The notes beneath the pieces are model-generated. The model searched no databases. It saw nothing but the letters and a program-made list of their open reading frames with translations, and was not told where the DNA came from. Positions 9,632 through 19,797 of a DNA stretch of 64,000 nt are shown here, one piece after another (positions within the stretch are counted from its first letter, which is position 1; each line of letters starts with the position of its first letter). Position numbers and translations under genes: made by a program. The DNA is from Leptospira johnsonii. Its GTDB lineage: Bacteria; Spirochaetota; Leptospiria; Leptospirales; Leptospiraceae. The stretch is from assembly GCF_003112675.1 (NCBI RefSeq), contig NZ_BFAY01000006.1:124001-188000 (forward strand), written 5' to 3'.

Positions 9632-10627
9632 TTAAAATCCGAAACTAAGTCCCTTTAAAAGAATGGCGCCTTCTACAACGACCTTGTCACCTTTGGTCAA
9701 ACCTTCCAGAACGTTGACTCTTTCTCTAGTGGAGATGCCAAGAACGACTTCCCTTCTGAAAAATTCGTGGGCGGTTTCTTCTACGAATACATAATTTTTA
9801 CCTTCTACAGTAACTACCGAATTGAAAGGAATGACCACTGAGTCACTTCCTGTTTCTTCTGGAAATCTTACCGTAGCAAACATTCCAGGTTTTAATCTAT
9901 AACCTTCGTTTTTGATCGCGATCCTGACTTTTACAGTTCTTGTATAAGGATCCACGTTATCTCCCAATGCTTCAGCGGTCCCTAACCATTCCTGGTTCGG
10001 AAAGGAGTTGAATACTACCTTGACCCTTCTTCCTTTCTGCAGACTGGAAAGTTGGGATTCTGGAACGTCCGAAATGATCCAAGCTGTTTGGCCTGGTGCT
10101 TTTTTGATCAATGCAGGATTTAAACCCACAGCTCTCAGTTTTCCTTCGAACTCTGCGAATTCAGCCTCATCGTTATTCACTTCGGTTTCTGCTTCTACCA
10201 AATCTTTTTCGGTAGCGACCCGATGTTTGAACATATCTTTGATACGATCCAAATTTTTGCGGGATCTGTTCAGACTGTTCTTGGCATGAACATAGCCTAC
10301 ATACAGATCGTTCAATTCCGCAGATTCGAATAATACGATCTGTTCCGAATCAGATACGGAAGGAGAAGTAGTGGCAATCAGCCTTGCAGGAGCTTCTACA
10401 TTTACGAACTCTCCCGGTTTGCCGATCTCAGCACTTTTGATAATCTCGAGTCCCGGACTATTCTCCTTGAACTCAATCCTTTCTCCATGATCATGGACGA
10501 TCGCTTTCTGAGGGCGAGGCGGAGTCTTCTTTCCACCCTTGTTTAATGTAAAAGAAACGATGGAAACGGAAACAGCCGCCACCAGAACGATTAATAAAAT
10601 TCTAAGTTTGTTAGATGATGGAATCAT
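9632..10627 (-). CDS. czcB: RND efflux periplasmic adaptor (membrane fusion protein), CzcB type
   Basis: 331 residues. One N-terminal membrane anchor (about 9-28), a Lys/Pro linker with HDHGE near 45-49, then a short alpha-hairpin ('[27 protein letters not shown]'-like, given here only as family signature), a barrel-sandwich hybrid and a C-terminal beta-barrel with '[15 protein letters not shown]' and '[11 protein letters not shown]'. These are typical of CzcB/CusB adaptors that join the inner-membrane pump to the TolC-like channel. The start ATG overlaps the stop of the channel gene by four bases (ATGA). Confidence 0.9.
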   Translation of the reverse strand: MIPSSNKLRILLIVLVAAVSVSIVSFTLNKGGKKTPPRPQKAIVHDHGERIEFKENSPGLEIIKSAEIGKPGEFVNVEAPARLIATTSPSVSDSEQIVLFESAELNDLYVGYVHAKNSLNRSRKNLDRIKDMFKHRVATEKDLVEAETEVNNDEAEFAEFEGKLRAVGLNPALIKKAPGQTAWIISDVPESQLSSLQKGRRVKVVFNSFPNQEWLGTAEALGDNVDPYTRTVKVRIAIKNEGYRLKPGMFATVRFPEETGSDSVVIPFNSVVTVEGKNYVFVEETAHEFFRREVVLGISTRERVNVLEGLTKGDKVVVEGAILLKGLSFGF

Positions 10628-12042
10628 TTCGAGCCCCCTTCCTTAGCACCACCGGATTCTCCGTTGGATTTGTAACTTGGGACGATCAGCCCCGTTCCGA
10701 CCGAGTAATTTACTCCTTCGATCGCTTCCATTCTATCCGTTTGGAGGCGTAACATTTCCACGATACTGGATCTGTATGTTTCGAAGAAGTCGGCGAATTC
10801 TAAAATAGATATATAACGTTTTTCGTAACTAAGGATCATATCCTCCGCTAGATCGGCGTAGTCCTTAGTGTAAGTGTTTCTGAACTTTTTGTAGAGATCG
10901 TCTTTTGCTTTCGCAGTAGCCAAGGCAACGCTCACATCGTTCTCTACTTCCAAGATCAGGTTTTTTAGTTCCTGTTTTCTGACTTGGATGGATTTTTCGG
11001 CAGCCTTGATATTACCTTGGTTCCTATCGAAGATCGGAATATTCAACTGCGCGGTAATCCCCCAATAGTTCTGGAAGGCGGTTCCCCCTCTGTTATACAT
11101 AGGGCCGAAGGCAAGATCCGGGATCGCGTTTGCATGTTGCAATTCCAGGTTTGCTTCTTCATATCTTAATGCCTGGACCGCTTTTTTCAGGTCGGGCCTG
11201 TATTCCCGGGCCTTAGCAAGCATATTATCTAATTTTAATCCTTCCATGGTCGCTTTTTCAACGAAGTCCAGGTCCAGAACGGGAACGATTGCAACTGATT
11301 GGTTTTTATAAGTGTCTTCGTTCAATAAAACTCGTAGGTCAGCTTCCTTCTCTAGGACCTTGATCCTGAGATCTTCTCTTTCTTTTCGTAAGAAAAATAG
11401 AAGTGCCTTTAAACGTAGAACTTCAGACTGAAGAACCGCTCTTCTTTTTTGGGCGAGTTCCGCGGAGTTTACCGTTTTATCCAAAGCGATCAGACTTTTG
11501 TCGTAAAATGCGATCGCGTCCCTGTAATAATGAATAAAGTAGAATGTCCTACGCAGTTTTGTAATGAGCGCTCTTGCAAGATCGTAAAATTCCTGCTCGC
11601 TCATCTTAGCGCTTAGCTCTGCGACTCTGATCCTTTTGTCTATCTTACCGCCGAGCAAGAATACTTGTTGGATCTGCACCACTGTTTGTCCCGATCTGGT
11701 AAAATCGAAATAACGTTGTGTAGGCTCCGCGAAAATACTCTGATCCACGAAAATATTCGGGTTCGCATATAGACCTGCTTGCTCTATCCCCGCTTTTCTC
11801 GCGTCGATATTAAACTTAGAAGCAAGTAATAGAAGGTTATTCTTCCAAAGAAGTTCTTCTGCCTTGGCAAGTTCTAATCGAACTTGTGTCCTTTCCTGAT
11901 CTCCGGAAGCTGCAGCGATCTTTGCATCCGTATACAAAGTTTCACCACTCCCAGGAGCACCATCCGGTAAAGGATCCGGCTGAGAAACGGTCTGATTCGT
12001 CGCCCAGACCAAGATTAGGAACGTTAGTATCTTTTTATTCAT
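10624..12042 (-). CDS. czcC: TolC-family outer-membrane efflux channel, CzcC type
   Basis: 472 residues with a signal peptide ([14 protein letters not shown]). Two homologous halves of long heptad-rich helices with short strands form the outer-membrane factor fold; '[24 protein letters not shown]' region and '[20 protein letters not shown]' are the usual strand/hairpin landmarks. Role: the exit duct for the RND pump. It is the first core gene of the operon czcC-czcB-barrel-czcA-membrane protein. A direct-repeat/inverted-repeat cluster lies just upstream at 12092-12135. Confidence 0.9.
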   Translation of the reverse strand: MNKKILTFLILVWATNQTVSQPDPLPDGAPGSGETLYTDAKIAAASGDQERTQVRLELAKAEELLWKNNLLLLASKFNIDARKAGIEQAGLYANPNIFVDQSIFAEPTQRYFDFTRSGQTVVQIQQVFLLGGKIDKRIRVAELSAKMSEQEFYDLARALITKLRRTFYFIHYYRDAIAFYDKSLIALDKTVNSAELAQKRRAVLQSEVLRLKALLFFLRKEREDLRIKVLEKEADLRVLLNEDTYKNQSVAIVPVLDLDFVEKATMEGLKLDNMLAKAREYRPDLKKAVQALRYEEANLELQHANAIPDLAFGPMYNRGGTAFQNYWGITAQLNIPIFDRNQGNIKAAEKSIQVRKQELKNLILEVENDVSVALATAKAKDDLYKKFRNTYTKDYADLAEDMILSYEKRYISILEFADFFETYRSSIVEMLRLQTDRMEAIEGVNYSVGTGLIVPSYKSNGESGGAKEGGSK

Positions 12043-12091
12043 AGTTGTACGAAGTTATCCCTGAAGATAGCTTTTGCTTATGCAAGACTCC

Positions 12092-12135
12092 CCTATGGAA
12101 CGATGCCAATAGACCTATGGCGCGAAAATCGTTCC
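12092..12135. promoter_or_regulatory. Candidate operator upstream of czcC
   Basis: GGAACGAT (12097-12104) and ATCGTTCC (12128-12135) form a perfect 8-base inverted repeat. CCTATGG occurs twice (12092-12098 and 12114-12120), 22 bases apart, about two helical turns. The site lies 50-95 bases before the czcC start. Whether it binds a metal sensor or is chance is not decided by sequence alone. Confidence 0.35.
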
Positions 12136-12153
12136 GAAGTAATATAAAACCGA

Positions 12154-12510
12154 TTAAGCCAGGCTAGGTGGGGGGAGATTTGTTAGGGAAAAGTGGAGAA
12201 GTCGGTCCGATCTGTATCGACCGTTTACAAATACGATCTTAGAAACAAATGTGGATGGAGTCCAAGGGTAGCTGGATGACGCATCTACGAGAAAGTCAGC
12301 AAATCTGCTGTCTCTTTCTCTAGCTTGTGTATAAACTAATCCTTCGGAATCCGTAAGATCCGATTCAATGGCGGTGGAAATGTTTTTCTTTGTTTGGGAT
12401 AAAGAAATAGCCCGGCTCTCTAGGTCTTTATCCACCCATTCCAAAGTGGAAGAAAAGACTACCAGAGCAATCTGTAGAAAGATCAGCAGAATGAAAGGTA
12501 TGCGCCGCAC
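12154..12510 (-). CDS. Small secreted or membrane-anchored protein at the head of the efflux operon
   Basis: 118 residues starting at a GTG (codons GTG CGG CGC). Residues 4-20 are hydrophobic (PFILLIFLQIALVVFSS) and look like a signal peptide or anchor; the remainder is hydrophilic and ends in LPPPSLA. It lies about 110 bases upstream of czcC in the same orientation. Small exported proteins often open metal-efflux operons (for example CzcI), but no His- or Cys-rich metal site is visible here, so the role is open. Confidence 0.5.
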   Translation of the reverse strand: MRRIPFILLIFLQIALVVFSSTLEWVDKDLESRAISLSQTKKNISTAIESDLTDSEGLVYTQARERDSRFADFLVDASSSYPWTPSTFVSKIVFVNGRYRSDRLLHFSLTNLPPPSLA

Positions 12511-12618
12511 TATTATGCCAAAAGAATATAGACGATTATTCCGTCAATCCTTAGTATATATTACGAAGAAACGTTAGCTATTCCAATCTGTTTTTTGTTG
12601 AATTAAATGGAAGATGTA

Positions 12619-13107
12619 CTAACGATTTGGACTAGGTGGAGTATAACCCACGTGGACTACTGTACCTCGTTGAAAACGTATTAAGATCTCTCTATCAGGT
12701 CTGGAACCTTCAGCAAATTTAGAAACAGGCCTATAATAAAGCCATTCCTCCATCCCAGGGGCCCAATTATTCACGACCCTTTTTTCATCCGGCTCCCCGA
12801 GCTTACCTTTTACGAATAATTTGTTTTGGTAGAGAAGAGATTGGATCAGTTGAGCGCGAATATAAATGTTCGCGGAAGCTTCTGCCGTTTTTGCATCTAC
12901 ATTTTGTCCCAATAAATTGACATCAGCATCCGGAATGGATTTGAGAACGAACTCCTTGCATTTTGCATCGTCTGCAAACGTCCCCATACATTCGGAATAC
13001 AATTGCGCAGGACTTTTACTTTCTCTCGCCCCCGCGCCATCTCCGGAGAGATAAGCGCATTGAGAGAAAGTTATAATACAAAATGGAAATAGGAGCTTAA
13101 TATTCAT
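12619..13107 (-). CDS. Lipoprotein downstream of secA
   Basis: 162 residues. A hydrophobic leader ends in a lipobox-like FSQC with Cys17. The mature protein has three more cysteines region-wise (Cys40, Cys49 pairs could form a disulphide) and a C-terminal half '[27 protein letters not shown]' resembling small beta lipoproteins of the SmpA/OmlA (BamE) type, where 'G.P......G..EWLYY' is a recurrent pattern. That resemblance is an inference. Its ATG overlaps the secA stop by four bases, so it is translationally coupled to secA, which would fit a role in envelope biogenesis. Confidence 0.7.
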   Translation of the reverse strand: MNIKLLFPFCIITFSQCAYLSGDGAGARESKSPAQLYSECMGTFADDAKCKEFVLKSIPDADVNLLGQNVDAKTAEASANIYIRAQLIQSLLYQNKLFVKGKLGEPDEKRVVNNWAPGMEEWLYYRPVSKFAEGSRPDREILIRFQRGTVVHVGYTPPSPNR

Positions 13108-15821
13108 TTTCGTTTTCTCCGACTGGTTTTCCTTTCGGAACCTCCGCCTCCGGAAGCCACAGGCAATGCCTCTGCTGCAAGATTTTTAGGTTTAGCTCCC
13201 TGTAATTCTTGGAAGCCTCCAGTCAGTTCTTGTCCTACTTTTTTATACTCTTTTTTCTCTTCAGGCAACTGAGTTTTTTCGGTAACTTCGACACGGAGTA
13301 AGAAACTAACGATCTCATACTTCATGTTCTCGATCGCTTGGTCGAATAATCGGAAACCTTGTAGTTTATATTCTACAAGCGGGTTCTTTTCTCCATAACC
13401 TACCGTCCAGATACCTTCTCTCAAGTGGTCCATGGAATACAGATGTTCTTTCCAACGATGGTCCAGAATATCTAAGAAAATATTTCTTTCTAAAAGTTTC
13501 CAAACGTCCGCGCCTATACGATCCGCTTTCTCTTGGTAGAAAGTTTGGGCGGCATTATTCAAAGCATCAAAAATAGCTAATTGAGGATTTTTAGATTTTC
13601 TAATGGCATCTTGGTCCACCTTCCAAGGAAGTCCTAGACCTTCGAACCATTCTTTTAAAACATCCAATTCCCAACCGTTAGGATTTCCTCCCTCGCAGGT
13701 GGCGACCACTTGGGCTTCTATCATTTCTTCTAAGAAACTTTTTGCCTGACCGGTTACGTCTCCGCCTTCTAGGACCTCGTTTCTCATTTTATAGATCACG
13801 ATCCTTTGGCGGTTCATTACATCGTCGTATTCCAAAAGGTGCTTACGGATGTCGAAGTTATGACCTTCTACCCTTTTTTGGGCTCTGGCGATTGCGTTAG
13901 ACACCATCGGGTGCTCTATCTCTTGTCCTTCCGGCATCTTAAGTCTTTCCATGATGCCTGCGATCCTATCGGATCCGAAAATCCTCATTAGATCGTCTTG
14001 TAAGGAAAGATAGAATCGACTAGAACCTGGATCTCCCTGACGACCGGAACGACCCCGAAGCTGGTTGTCGATCCTTCTCGCCTCGTGTCTTTCGGTTCCT
14101 AAAATATGAAGACCGCCCGCTTCCAAAACTTCTTCGTGATTCTTTCTCCAGATCTTTGCACTGGTCAGGATCTCATTTGCTTTGGATTTTTTTGACTGAG
14201 AATCCAATCTTTGGGAAATAGATTCTGCTCTATCAAAATCAGCACGAACTACAGCTTCTTTAAATTCTGTGATCACCGGATCGGATTCTTTCCAAGATTC
14301 CAGACTTTCTTTAAATAACTGAGCTCCACCCAATACGATGTCAGTTCCCCTTCCCGCCATGTTCGTAGCGATGGTAACAGCTGCAGGTTTTCCTGCGTTT
14401 GCGATGATCTCTGCTTCTTTTTCATGGAACTTTGCGTTTAATACATTATGAGCAATTCCGGCCTGAGCCAGAAGTCTTGCGAGAACTTCCGATTTTTCAA
14501 TGGAGATTGTTCCTACAAGCACAGGTTGTTTTTTATCTCTGCATTCTTTAATCTCGTTCAAGATTGCGGTGAACTTTTCTTTTTCAGTTCTATACACTCT
14601 ATCGGCTGCGTCCTTTCTTTGGACTGGAACGTTCGGAGGGATTACGATCACATCTAAATTATAGATCTTATGAAATTCTTCCGCTTCCGTATCAGCAGTT
14701 CCAGTCATACCGGAAAGTTTTTCGTACAATCTGAAATAGTTCTGGAAGGTAATACTTGCGAGAGTTTGGGATTCTCTAGCGATAGGAACCCCTTCTTTTG
14801 CTTCGAGAGCCTGGTGCAATCCGTCCGAATATCTTCGACCGGACATCAAACGACCGGTGAACTCATCTACGATAATCACTTCTCCGTTTTGGACTACATA
14901 GTCCACATCTCTCTGGAATATTTTATGCGCCTTTAAAGCCTGGTGAACGTGATGAACTAGATCCACATTTTGAGGAGCGTATAAGTTCTCGATCCCAAGG
15001 ATCTCTTCCACATGGGCCACACCCTTTTCTGTCATCAGAGTGTTTTTGGCCTTCTCATCCTTCTCGTAATCCTCACCTTCGATGAGTCTAGGAATGATCT
15101 TGTCTATACGAGTATATTTGTCTGTGGATTCGTCGGAAGGACCGGAGATAATAAGTGGAGTCCTCGCCTCGTCGATCAGGATCGAGTCCACCTCGTCCAC
15201 GATCGCAAAAAAATGAGATCTCTGCACCTTATGATCAATATGAGAAACCATATTGTCTCTCAGATAATCGAAACCATATTCGTTATTGGTCCCGTATGTG
15301 ATATCGGAAGAGTAAGCGTTCTTACGATCATCGTGTTCCATATCGTGTTGGATAATTCCCACGGATAATTCCAAGAAATCGTAAATCGGTTTCATCCAAA
15401 GTGCGTCTCTTCTTGCCAGGTAATCGTTCACTGTAACCACATGAACCCCTTTACCAGCGAGCGCATTCAGATATACTGCTAAGGTAGAAGTAAGAGTTTT
15501 ACCTTCCCCAGTCTTCATCTCGGAGATATTTCCCCAATGAAGAGCGATCCCTCCCATCATCTGCACATCGAAATGGCGCATCCCTAATTTTCTTAAGGCG
15601 GCTTCTCTTACGGTAGCAAACGCTTCCGGAAGAATATCATCCAAGGTCTCTCCTTTCGCGAGTCTTTCTTTAAACTTTCTAGTTTGAGAAGAAAGTTCAG
15701 AATCGCTAAGAGAACGCATGGACTCTTCCAAAGAATTGATTTGGACTACAATCGGAGTGAGTCTTTTGAGGTCTCTTTCGTATTTACTTCCGAATAAAAC
15801 CCTGAGTATTTTCTGAATCAT
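13104..15821 (-). CDS. secA: Preprotein translocase ATPase SecA
   Basis: 905 residues. Walker A is MKTGEGKT near residues 102-109, with the DEAD-type motifs ([15 protein letters not shown]), the preprotein cross-linking domain, '[13 protein letters not shown]' and '[13 protein letters not shown]' of the second RecA domain, and the scaffold/wing region to about 830. Role: cytoplasmic motor that pushes unfolded preproteins through SecYEG. The C-terminus ends in Gly and Lys/Arg residues with no cysteines, so the usual zinc/SecB-binding finger is absent. The gene starts with ATG at 15819-15821. Confidence 0.97.
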   Translation of the reverse strand: MIQKILRVLFGSKYERDLKRLTPIVVQINSLEESMRSLSDSELSSQTRKFKERLAKGETLDDILPEAFATVREAALRKLGMRHFDVQMMGGIALHWGNISEMKTGEGKTLTSTLAVYLNALAGKGVHVVTVNDYLARRDALWMKPIYDFLELSVGIIQHDMEHDDRKNAYSSDITYGTNNEYGFDYLRDNMVSHIDHKVQRSHFFAIVDEVDSILIDEARTPLIISGPSDESTDKYTRIDKIIPRLIEGEDYEKDEKAKNTLMTEKGVAHVEEILGIENLYAPQNVDLVHHVHQALKAHKIFQRDVDYVVQNGEVIIVDEFTGRLMSGRRYSDGLHQALEAKEGVPIARESQTLASITFQNYFRLYEKLSGMTGTADTEAEEFHKIYNLDVIVIPPNVPVQRKDAADRVYRTEKEKFTAILNEIKECRDKKQPVLVGTISIEKSEVLARLLAQAGIAHNVLNAKFHEKEAEIIANAGKPAAVTIATNMAGRGTDIVLGGAQLFKESLESWKESDPVITEFKEAVVRADFDRAESISQRLDSQSKKSKANEILTSAKIWRKNHEEVLEAGGLHILGTERHEARRIDNQLRGRSGRQGDPGSSRFYLSLQDDLMRIFGSDRIAGIMERLKMPEGQEIEHPMVSNAIARAQKRVEGHNFDIRKHLLEYDDVMNRQRIVIYKMRNEVLEGGDVTGQAKSFLEEMIEAQVVATCEGGNPNGWELDVLKEWFEGLGLPWKVDQDAIRKSKNPQLAIFDALNNAAQTFYQEKADRIGADVWKLLERNIFLDILDHRWKEHLYSMDHLREGIWTVGYGEKNPLVEYKLQGFRLFDQAIENMKYEIVSFLLRVEVTEKTQLPEEKKEYKKVGQELTGGFQELQGAKPKNLAAEALPVASGGGGSERKTSRRKRK

Positions 15822-15886
15822 GTATGCACCATCAATCGTTTCGTCTTATAAATAGTCCCGGGAATTCGGGACATTGGATAGAAATA

Positions 15887-16582
15887 TTATAATTCCAAAA
15901 TTCCTTCAAAGAGCGCTCTGCCAGCTCTTTCCATCTGAGACCTAAGATCTTCCGTTTCGGGTCCGGGAATCCATCCTGCTTTTTTGATAAACTCAGAATG
16001 TATATTCTTCCAAACGTTTAACATATTCTCTGTTACTTCCAGATGGCATTGGATACCGAAAACCCGATCCTCATATCCAAACATCTGGTTAGAATAGAAA
16101 CTTCCTTGTAATAAATGATCCGCGCCTTTCGGGATCTCGAATATATCCTCATGTAAATGGAATGCTGGGAAACTAGAAGTTCCATTCAATTTAGAAAATG
16201 CAGGATGAGATGGATTCACTAGTTTCACGTCAGAGAAGCCTACTTCTGGCCCCTTCTCCCCTTCGTATACCTTAGCACCTAAAACGGTTGCTAAGATCTG
16301 AGAACCCAAGCAGATCCCGATCACCTTCTTATCTTTCATAGATACCAAGTGAGATGCAAGCTCTAGCCAAGGTTTAAAAAATTTATGCTGATTAGGATCA
16401 TGTACGGTTTGAGGCCCGCCCAAGAATACTACCAAATCGAACATCTGGTGAGCTGCCGGAACGATATGTACTCGTTCGTCGTACGCGTTATGATAAGTAA
16501 TCCTATAATTCCTAGCTTGCAAAGAATCTAATAGAGTTCCCGGACCTTCGCAATCCTTGAACCGAACGATGAGACATCTCAT
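15887..16582 (-). CDS. Class I glutamine amidotransferase-like protein (GMP synthase GATase family)
   Basis: 231 residues forming a single class I GATase domain. The nucleophile elbow is GICLGSQ with Cys91 and the His-Glu pair is QCHLEVTE with His180 and Glu182, so the triad is intact. No synthetase domain is attached. Such stand-alone domains include GMP synthase-like proteins and gamma-glutamyl peptide or polyamine hydrolases; the actual substrate is not evident. It overlaps the stop of the thioredoxin-like lipoprotein gene by four bases (ATGA), an operon of two genes. Confidence 0.82.
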   Translation of the reverse strand: MRCLIVRFKDCEGPGTLLDSLQARNYRITYHNAYDERVHIVPAAHQMFDLVVFLGGPQTVHDPNQHKFFKPWLELASHLVSMKDKKVIGICLGSQILATVLGAKVYEGEKGPEVGFSDVKLVNPSHPAFSKLNGTSSFPAFHLHEDIFEIPKGADHLLQGSFYSNQMFGYEDRVFGIQCHLEVTENMLNVWKNIHSEFIKKAGWIPGPETEDLRSQMERAGRALFEGILEL

Positions 16583-17208
16583 GATTGGCCGGCCATTCTT
16601 TTGAAGAAGATCACTTTCATAGTTTTAGGGATTTTATTCGGGTCGGACTCTTCACTGATCGGACCGATAAAATTATAATATAAGATCAAAGGTTTCGTTT
16701 TGAATAGAAGTGTTTCAGGAGTTCCGGTCACTAGTCCTTCTGTACGATCCACTTTGAAAGGGGGCTTCATTATGAGGACCGGAACTTGGATGCCGAATTT
16801 TTTTACTTCTTCTTTCATCAGAACTGCTGCTTCTTTCATCTTTTGTTCCGTAGAAAGAGCTTCCGGATTATCGAAAAATATATCCGGGTCCACGATCATG
16901 TATAACTTGATATGAGGAGATTTTTTCAGTTCTGCATTCAGATAATTTAAAACTGGGATTTCCTTAATACAAGGAAGACAATTTGGTCCGTACACATTCA
17001 GTGCGATACGATCCGCGGCAATGTCGCCGATACGGATATTTTCACCTTCCAAACTAATGCCTTCAAAATTTTGGACACCTAGATTGGATTGTTCTGAGGG
17101 AGCACATACGGTAAGAAGGCTCGCTATTAATAAAAGGGTTAGGCGGAAGAAAATCCCCTTGGAAAAGGGAAAACTAAGCCTGGAATCGGAGTTGGCCTGA
17201 GAATCCAT
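16579..17208 (-). CDS. Thioredoxin-like (TlpA-type) lipoprotein
   Basis: 209 residues. After a 22-residue polar start, hydrophobic residues 20-34 lead to a lipobox LTVC with Cys35. The redox centre is NCLPC (Cys77 and Cys80) in a TlpA/ResA-like thioredoxin fold, with a cis-Pro region 'TGTPETLLF' later. Expected role: thiol reduction or oxidation in the periplasm, for example in cytochrome or envelope-protein maturation. The N-terminus is long for a lipoprotein signal, so an internal start is possible. Coupled to the amidotransferase downstream. Confidence 0.75.
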   Translation of the reverse strand: MDSQANSDSRLSFPFSKGIFFRLTLLLIASLLTVCAPSEQSNLGVQNFEGISLEGENIRIGDIAADRIALNVYGPNCLPCIKEIPVLNYLNAELKKSPHIKLYMIVDPDIFFDNPEALSTEQKMKEAAVLMKEEVKKFGIQVPVLIMKPPFKVDRTEGLVTGTPETLLFKTKPLILYYNFIGPISEESDPNKIPKTMKVIFFKRMAGQS

Positions 17209-17337
17209 GGGCGATTACCAAAATTGAAGATTCTCCCCAGAATTCAAGGAATAAACAAGATATAAGGGATTGACAGAGAGGGGAAATTGAGAATGATGGT
17301 AGTTTCAAAGGCCTCTATCCCCTTTCAGGAATACAAA

Positions 17338-17823
17338 ATGACCCAAAACCAGAATTCAGAATTCGATATTGTAACTTTGATTGAACTGGCCAAAAAAAAC
17401 AAGTACGAAAGAGCCGTAGCCGGCTTTCAAATCCTGGATAGAATCGACAGGCTCGAATTACCCAAAAAAATCAAAGGACGCAAACTTGCCGTCCAAGCGA
17501 TGTTCGCACTCGCAAACGAAGAAGTTCAGTATAAATACGTAACTAAAGAAGAAAGAGCCGCAATCGAAGCGGAAGCACAAGGAAACGGAGCCACTTATTC
17601 CCAATTCAACGGACTATTCGAAGCTCCTCAAGCTCCCATCGCAGAAGAAGATACGGAAGAAGATTTCATTCCGGAAGAAGCTGCGAAACCTCTTATGGAC
17701 ATGGAAGATGGTGAAGAGGGAGAATCCTACGAAGAGGAAGATGATTCCGATGACGACGAGGATGAAGAAGAGGAAGATGATGATGATTCCGACGAGGATG
17801 AGGACGAAGAAGACGAGGATTAA
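17338..17823 (+). CDS. rpoZ: RNA polymerase omega-like subunit with acidic tail
   Basis: 161 residues from the ATG at 17338, chosen because AGGA sits eight bases upstream; an earlier ATG at 17293 region would add 15-17 residues without a ribosome-binding site. Residues about 12-75 ('NKYERAVAGFQILDRI' and 'GRKLAVQAMFALANEEVQYKY') resemble the spirochaete RpoZ/Rpb6 fold. From about residue 100 to the end the chain is almost only Glu and Asp with some Ser. Role if correct: assembly and stability of RNA polymerase. The acidic tail is not normal for omega and could mimic nucleic acid. Assignment by pattern only. Confidence 0.6.
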   Translation: MTQNQNSEFDIVTLIELAKKNKYERAVAGFQILDRIDRLELPKKIKGRKLAVQAMFALANEEVQYKYVTKEERAAIEAEAQGNGATYSQFNGLFEAPQAPIAEEDTEEDFIPEEAAKPLMDMEDGEEGESYEEEDDSDDDEDEEEEDDDDSDEDEDEEDED

Positions 17824-17865
17824 GCTATCTTTCAGCTTGTCCGGCAATCCGACGGTTCTCTGAAT

Positions 17866-19197
17866 TTGAAGGAGGAAAATTCCTCCTTCCATCTACATTC
17901 TACACAAAATCCAATCAAAGAGGGAGAGAGAATCTCCCTTTCTATTCCTAAAACATTAGAAAATGACGAATTGCTAGTCCTAATCGGGATTGGTTGCGGC
18001 TATCATGCGATTTCTTATTTGAAATCTGTCGAAGTGCCTACAAAAATCCTATTACTGGAACCATTCTCAGAGTTAGAAACCCTAGTTGGACCCTTGCTTA
18101 AGGAAAAATTAGGCAACACTCCGGTATATTACGGTTGGGAGAAGTTTGAAAAATTAGATAGATCCGACTGGATGCCGACCGGCACCAAAAACTTACGAAT
18201 TTTCATTCACCCGAATTATTCCAGACGTTATCCTGATCTAAGCCAGAGGATCGTTTTCTTCTTCCAAAAAAAAGGATCCGTTTCTCAAAACAAACTCGCT
18301 AAGCAGGAATTCGGAAGACTCTGGGTCAGAAACTTCTTCAGACATCTAAAAAAATCTTCTGAAACTCCAAACTCATATCATATCCTGGGTCGTTCTCTCG
18401 CTACAAAGCCAGGAAGGATCGGATGTTTTGTAGGAGCTTCGCCAAATTTAGAATCAGAGATCGATTGGATCCGGCAAAATCGTGAAAAATTCTTCTTACT
18501 GAGTTCAGACACTGCGCTCGGATATCTATTAGAAAACGGTATTCAACCTCATGGAGTGCTCTCAATAGACAGTGGACTTGGAACATTCTACCATTTTCCG
18601 GAAAATGTACCCGAAAATATTCCAATCTTCACTTGGTTTGGCGGAGCGTGTAGGATCTTCGACCTGAAAAACCCAAAAGTAATCTATCTTTCCACACATC
18701 CATTGGACCAGATCCTGGGTGCGAAATTTTATCCGAAGGCCCCGATCTTAGAAAATCCGACCTTGAATGTAGCCGGCCTCGCAGTTTCCTTACTCAAATC
18801 CTTAGGAGCGGAATCCGTTCTACTGAAAGGATTCGGATTCGATAGACAAGCAGGAAAGACACATTGCAGATCCACGGGTTACGAAAGATACGACAGATTC
18901 TTCATCGATCGTAAAAGAAGCCTCTATAATTCGAGATATACACCTGAATCTCGATGGAGAACAAGAACGAGTGTCCTAGAAATATTACAAAAATGGAGTC
19001 CTATCCCGATTCTTTCCGAAATGGGCTCGAGAATAGAAACATTCTCTGACTGGGAAAATTCTTTAGAGAACTACCCTTCTTCTTTTCCTGGTTCCGGACA
19101 AGAATGGAGAAAACTCTGCTCCGGAATTTCGGAACTTCCTAGTGAGATCCAAATCCTGCTCCCCAGAGAAATCAAACTCCTGGATCCCAGAACCTAA
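17866..19197 (+). CDS. MptE-like (DUF115 / Maf-type) protein
   Basis: 443 residues. The centre (about 180-340) carries GCFVGASPNLESEIDWI, 'SSDTALGYLLENGIQPHGVLSIDSG' and 'GFGFDRQAGKTHCRSTGYER', typical of the 6-hydroxymethylpterin diphosphokinase MptE-like family (DUF115). In bacteria this family includes motility-associated flagellin glycosylation factors and other sugar/sialic transferases, so a glycosylation role is as likely as pterin chemistry. The start is an inferred TTG at 17866, because no ATG follows for many codons; a perfect inverted repeat covers codons 1-8. It is 42 bases after the omega-like gene, so probably co-transcribed. Confidence 0.72.
   Translation: MKEENSSFHLHSTQNPIKEGERISLSIPKTLENDELLVLIGIGCGYHAISYLKSVEVPTKILLLEPFSELETLVGPLLKEKLGNTPVYYGWEKFEKLDRSDWMPTGTKNLRIFIHPNYSRRYPDLSQRIVFFFQKKGSVSQNKLAKQEFGRLWVRNFFRHLKKSSETPNSYHILGRSLATKPGRIGCFVGASPNLESEIDWIRQNREKFFLLSSDTALGYLLENGIQPHGVLSIDSGLGTFYHFPENVPENIPIFTWFGGACRIFDLKNPKVIYLSTHPLDQILGAKFYPKAPILENPTLNVAGLAVSLLKSLGAESVLLKGFGFDRQAGKTHCRSTGYERYDRFFIDRKRSLYNSRYTPESRWRTRTSVLEILQKWSPIPILSEMGSRIETFSDWENSLENYPSSFPGSGQEWRKLCSGISELPSEIQILLPREIKLLDPRT
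17868..17889. repeat. Perfect 10-base inverted repeat at a translation start
   Basis: GAAGGAGGAA and TTCCTCCTTC are separated by two bases. The left arm contains a Shine-Dalgarno-like GGAGG, which the right arm would hide in the mRNA. It lies on the first codons of the MptE-like gene. Confidence 0.5.
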
Positions 19198-19305
19198 TTT
19201 CCGTAGAAGATACTACAAGAAGAAGATTCTACTACTTGACATTCCGGGAGAATTCTCCAAAACTCTCTAGTTCCGGGAAACCGGCCAACCTTTCGGTCTA
19301 GGATT

Positions 19306-19797
19306 ATGAATAAAGGTTATATTATTTGTGTCGATGATGAAGTGTCGGTACTGGAAACTCTCCAGGAACAGCTTCATAACGAGTTCGGAAAAACTCACGA
19401 GATCGAAACCGCAAGAAGCGCCGAGGAGGCACTAGCCTTATTGGATGAGATCCAAGCTTCCGGTTATGTGATCGAAGTTATCATTACGGATCAGGTGATG
19501 CCCGGTATGAAAGGCGCCGATTTTCTGGAATCGGTCCACAAACGGTCTCCAGATTCGATCAAAATTTTGCTCACCGGTCAGGCCGGTTTGGATTCCGCCA
19601 TCCACGCGATAAATTTCGGGGGATTGAGCAGATACGTGGAAAAACCCTGGAACATAGAGGATCTAACAAAGGATATCCGATCTTTGATAGAGAAGTTCCG
19701 GCAGAACCTGGAGAATCAACATTTAGTCAATGAGCTTAACAGAAAAATTAAGGAACTCGAAGAAGAAAACCGCAAACTGCAGCAGACAGGCGAATAA
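19306..19797 (+). CDS. Response regulator, receiver plus coiled coil
   Basis: 163 residues. A CheY-type receiver spans 1-125, with the acidic pair VDDE (Asp10, Asp11), phospho-acceptor Asp62 in [11 protein letters not shown], Thr90 in LLTGQ and Lys113 in VEKPW. The rest (about 128-160) is a Glu/Lys/Leu coiled coil '[16 protein letters not shown]' instead of an output domain, suggesting oligomerisation or partner binding. This receiver type (VEKPW) is common in HD-GYP and hybrid signalling chains. The 3' end overlaps the next gene by 68 bases, so the two are coupled. Confidence 0.85.
   Translation: MNKGYIICVDDEVSVLETLQEQLHNEFGKTHEIETARSAEEALALLDEIQASGYVIEVIITDQVMPGMKGADFLESVHKRSPDSIKILLTGQAGLDSAIHAINFGGLSRYVEKPWNIEDLTKDIRSLIEKFRQNLENQHLVNELNRKIKELEEENRKLQQTGE

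Noticed and set aside
13806..15368. Several plus-strand frames opposite secA
   Set aside because: Shadows of the highly constrained secA reading frame; none has independent support.
17293..17340. Earlier start for the omega-like gene
   Set aside because: The added residues have no ribosome-binding site, while AGGA sits eight bases before the ATG at 17338.
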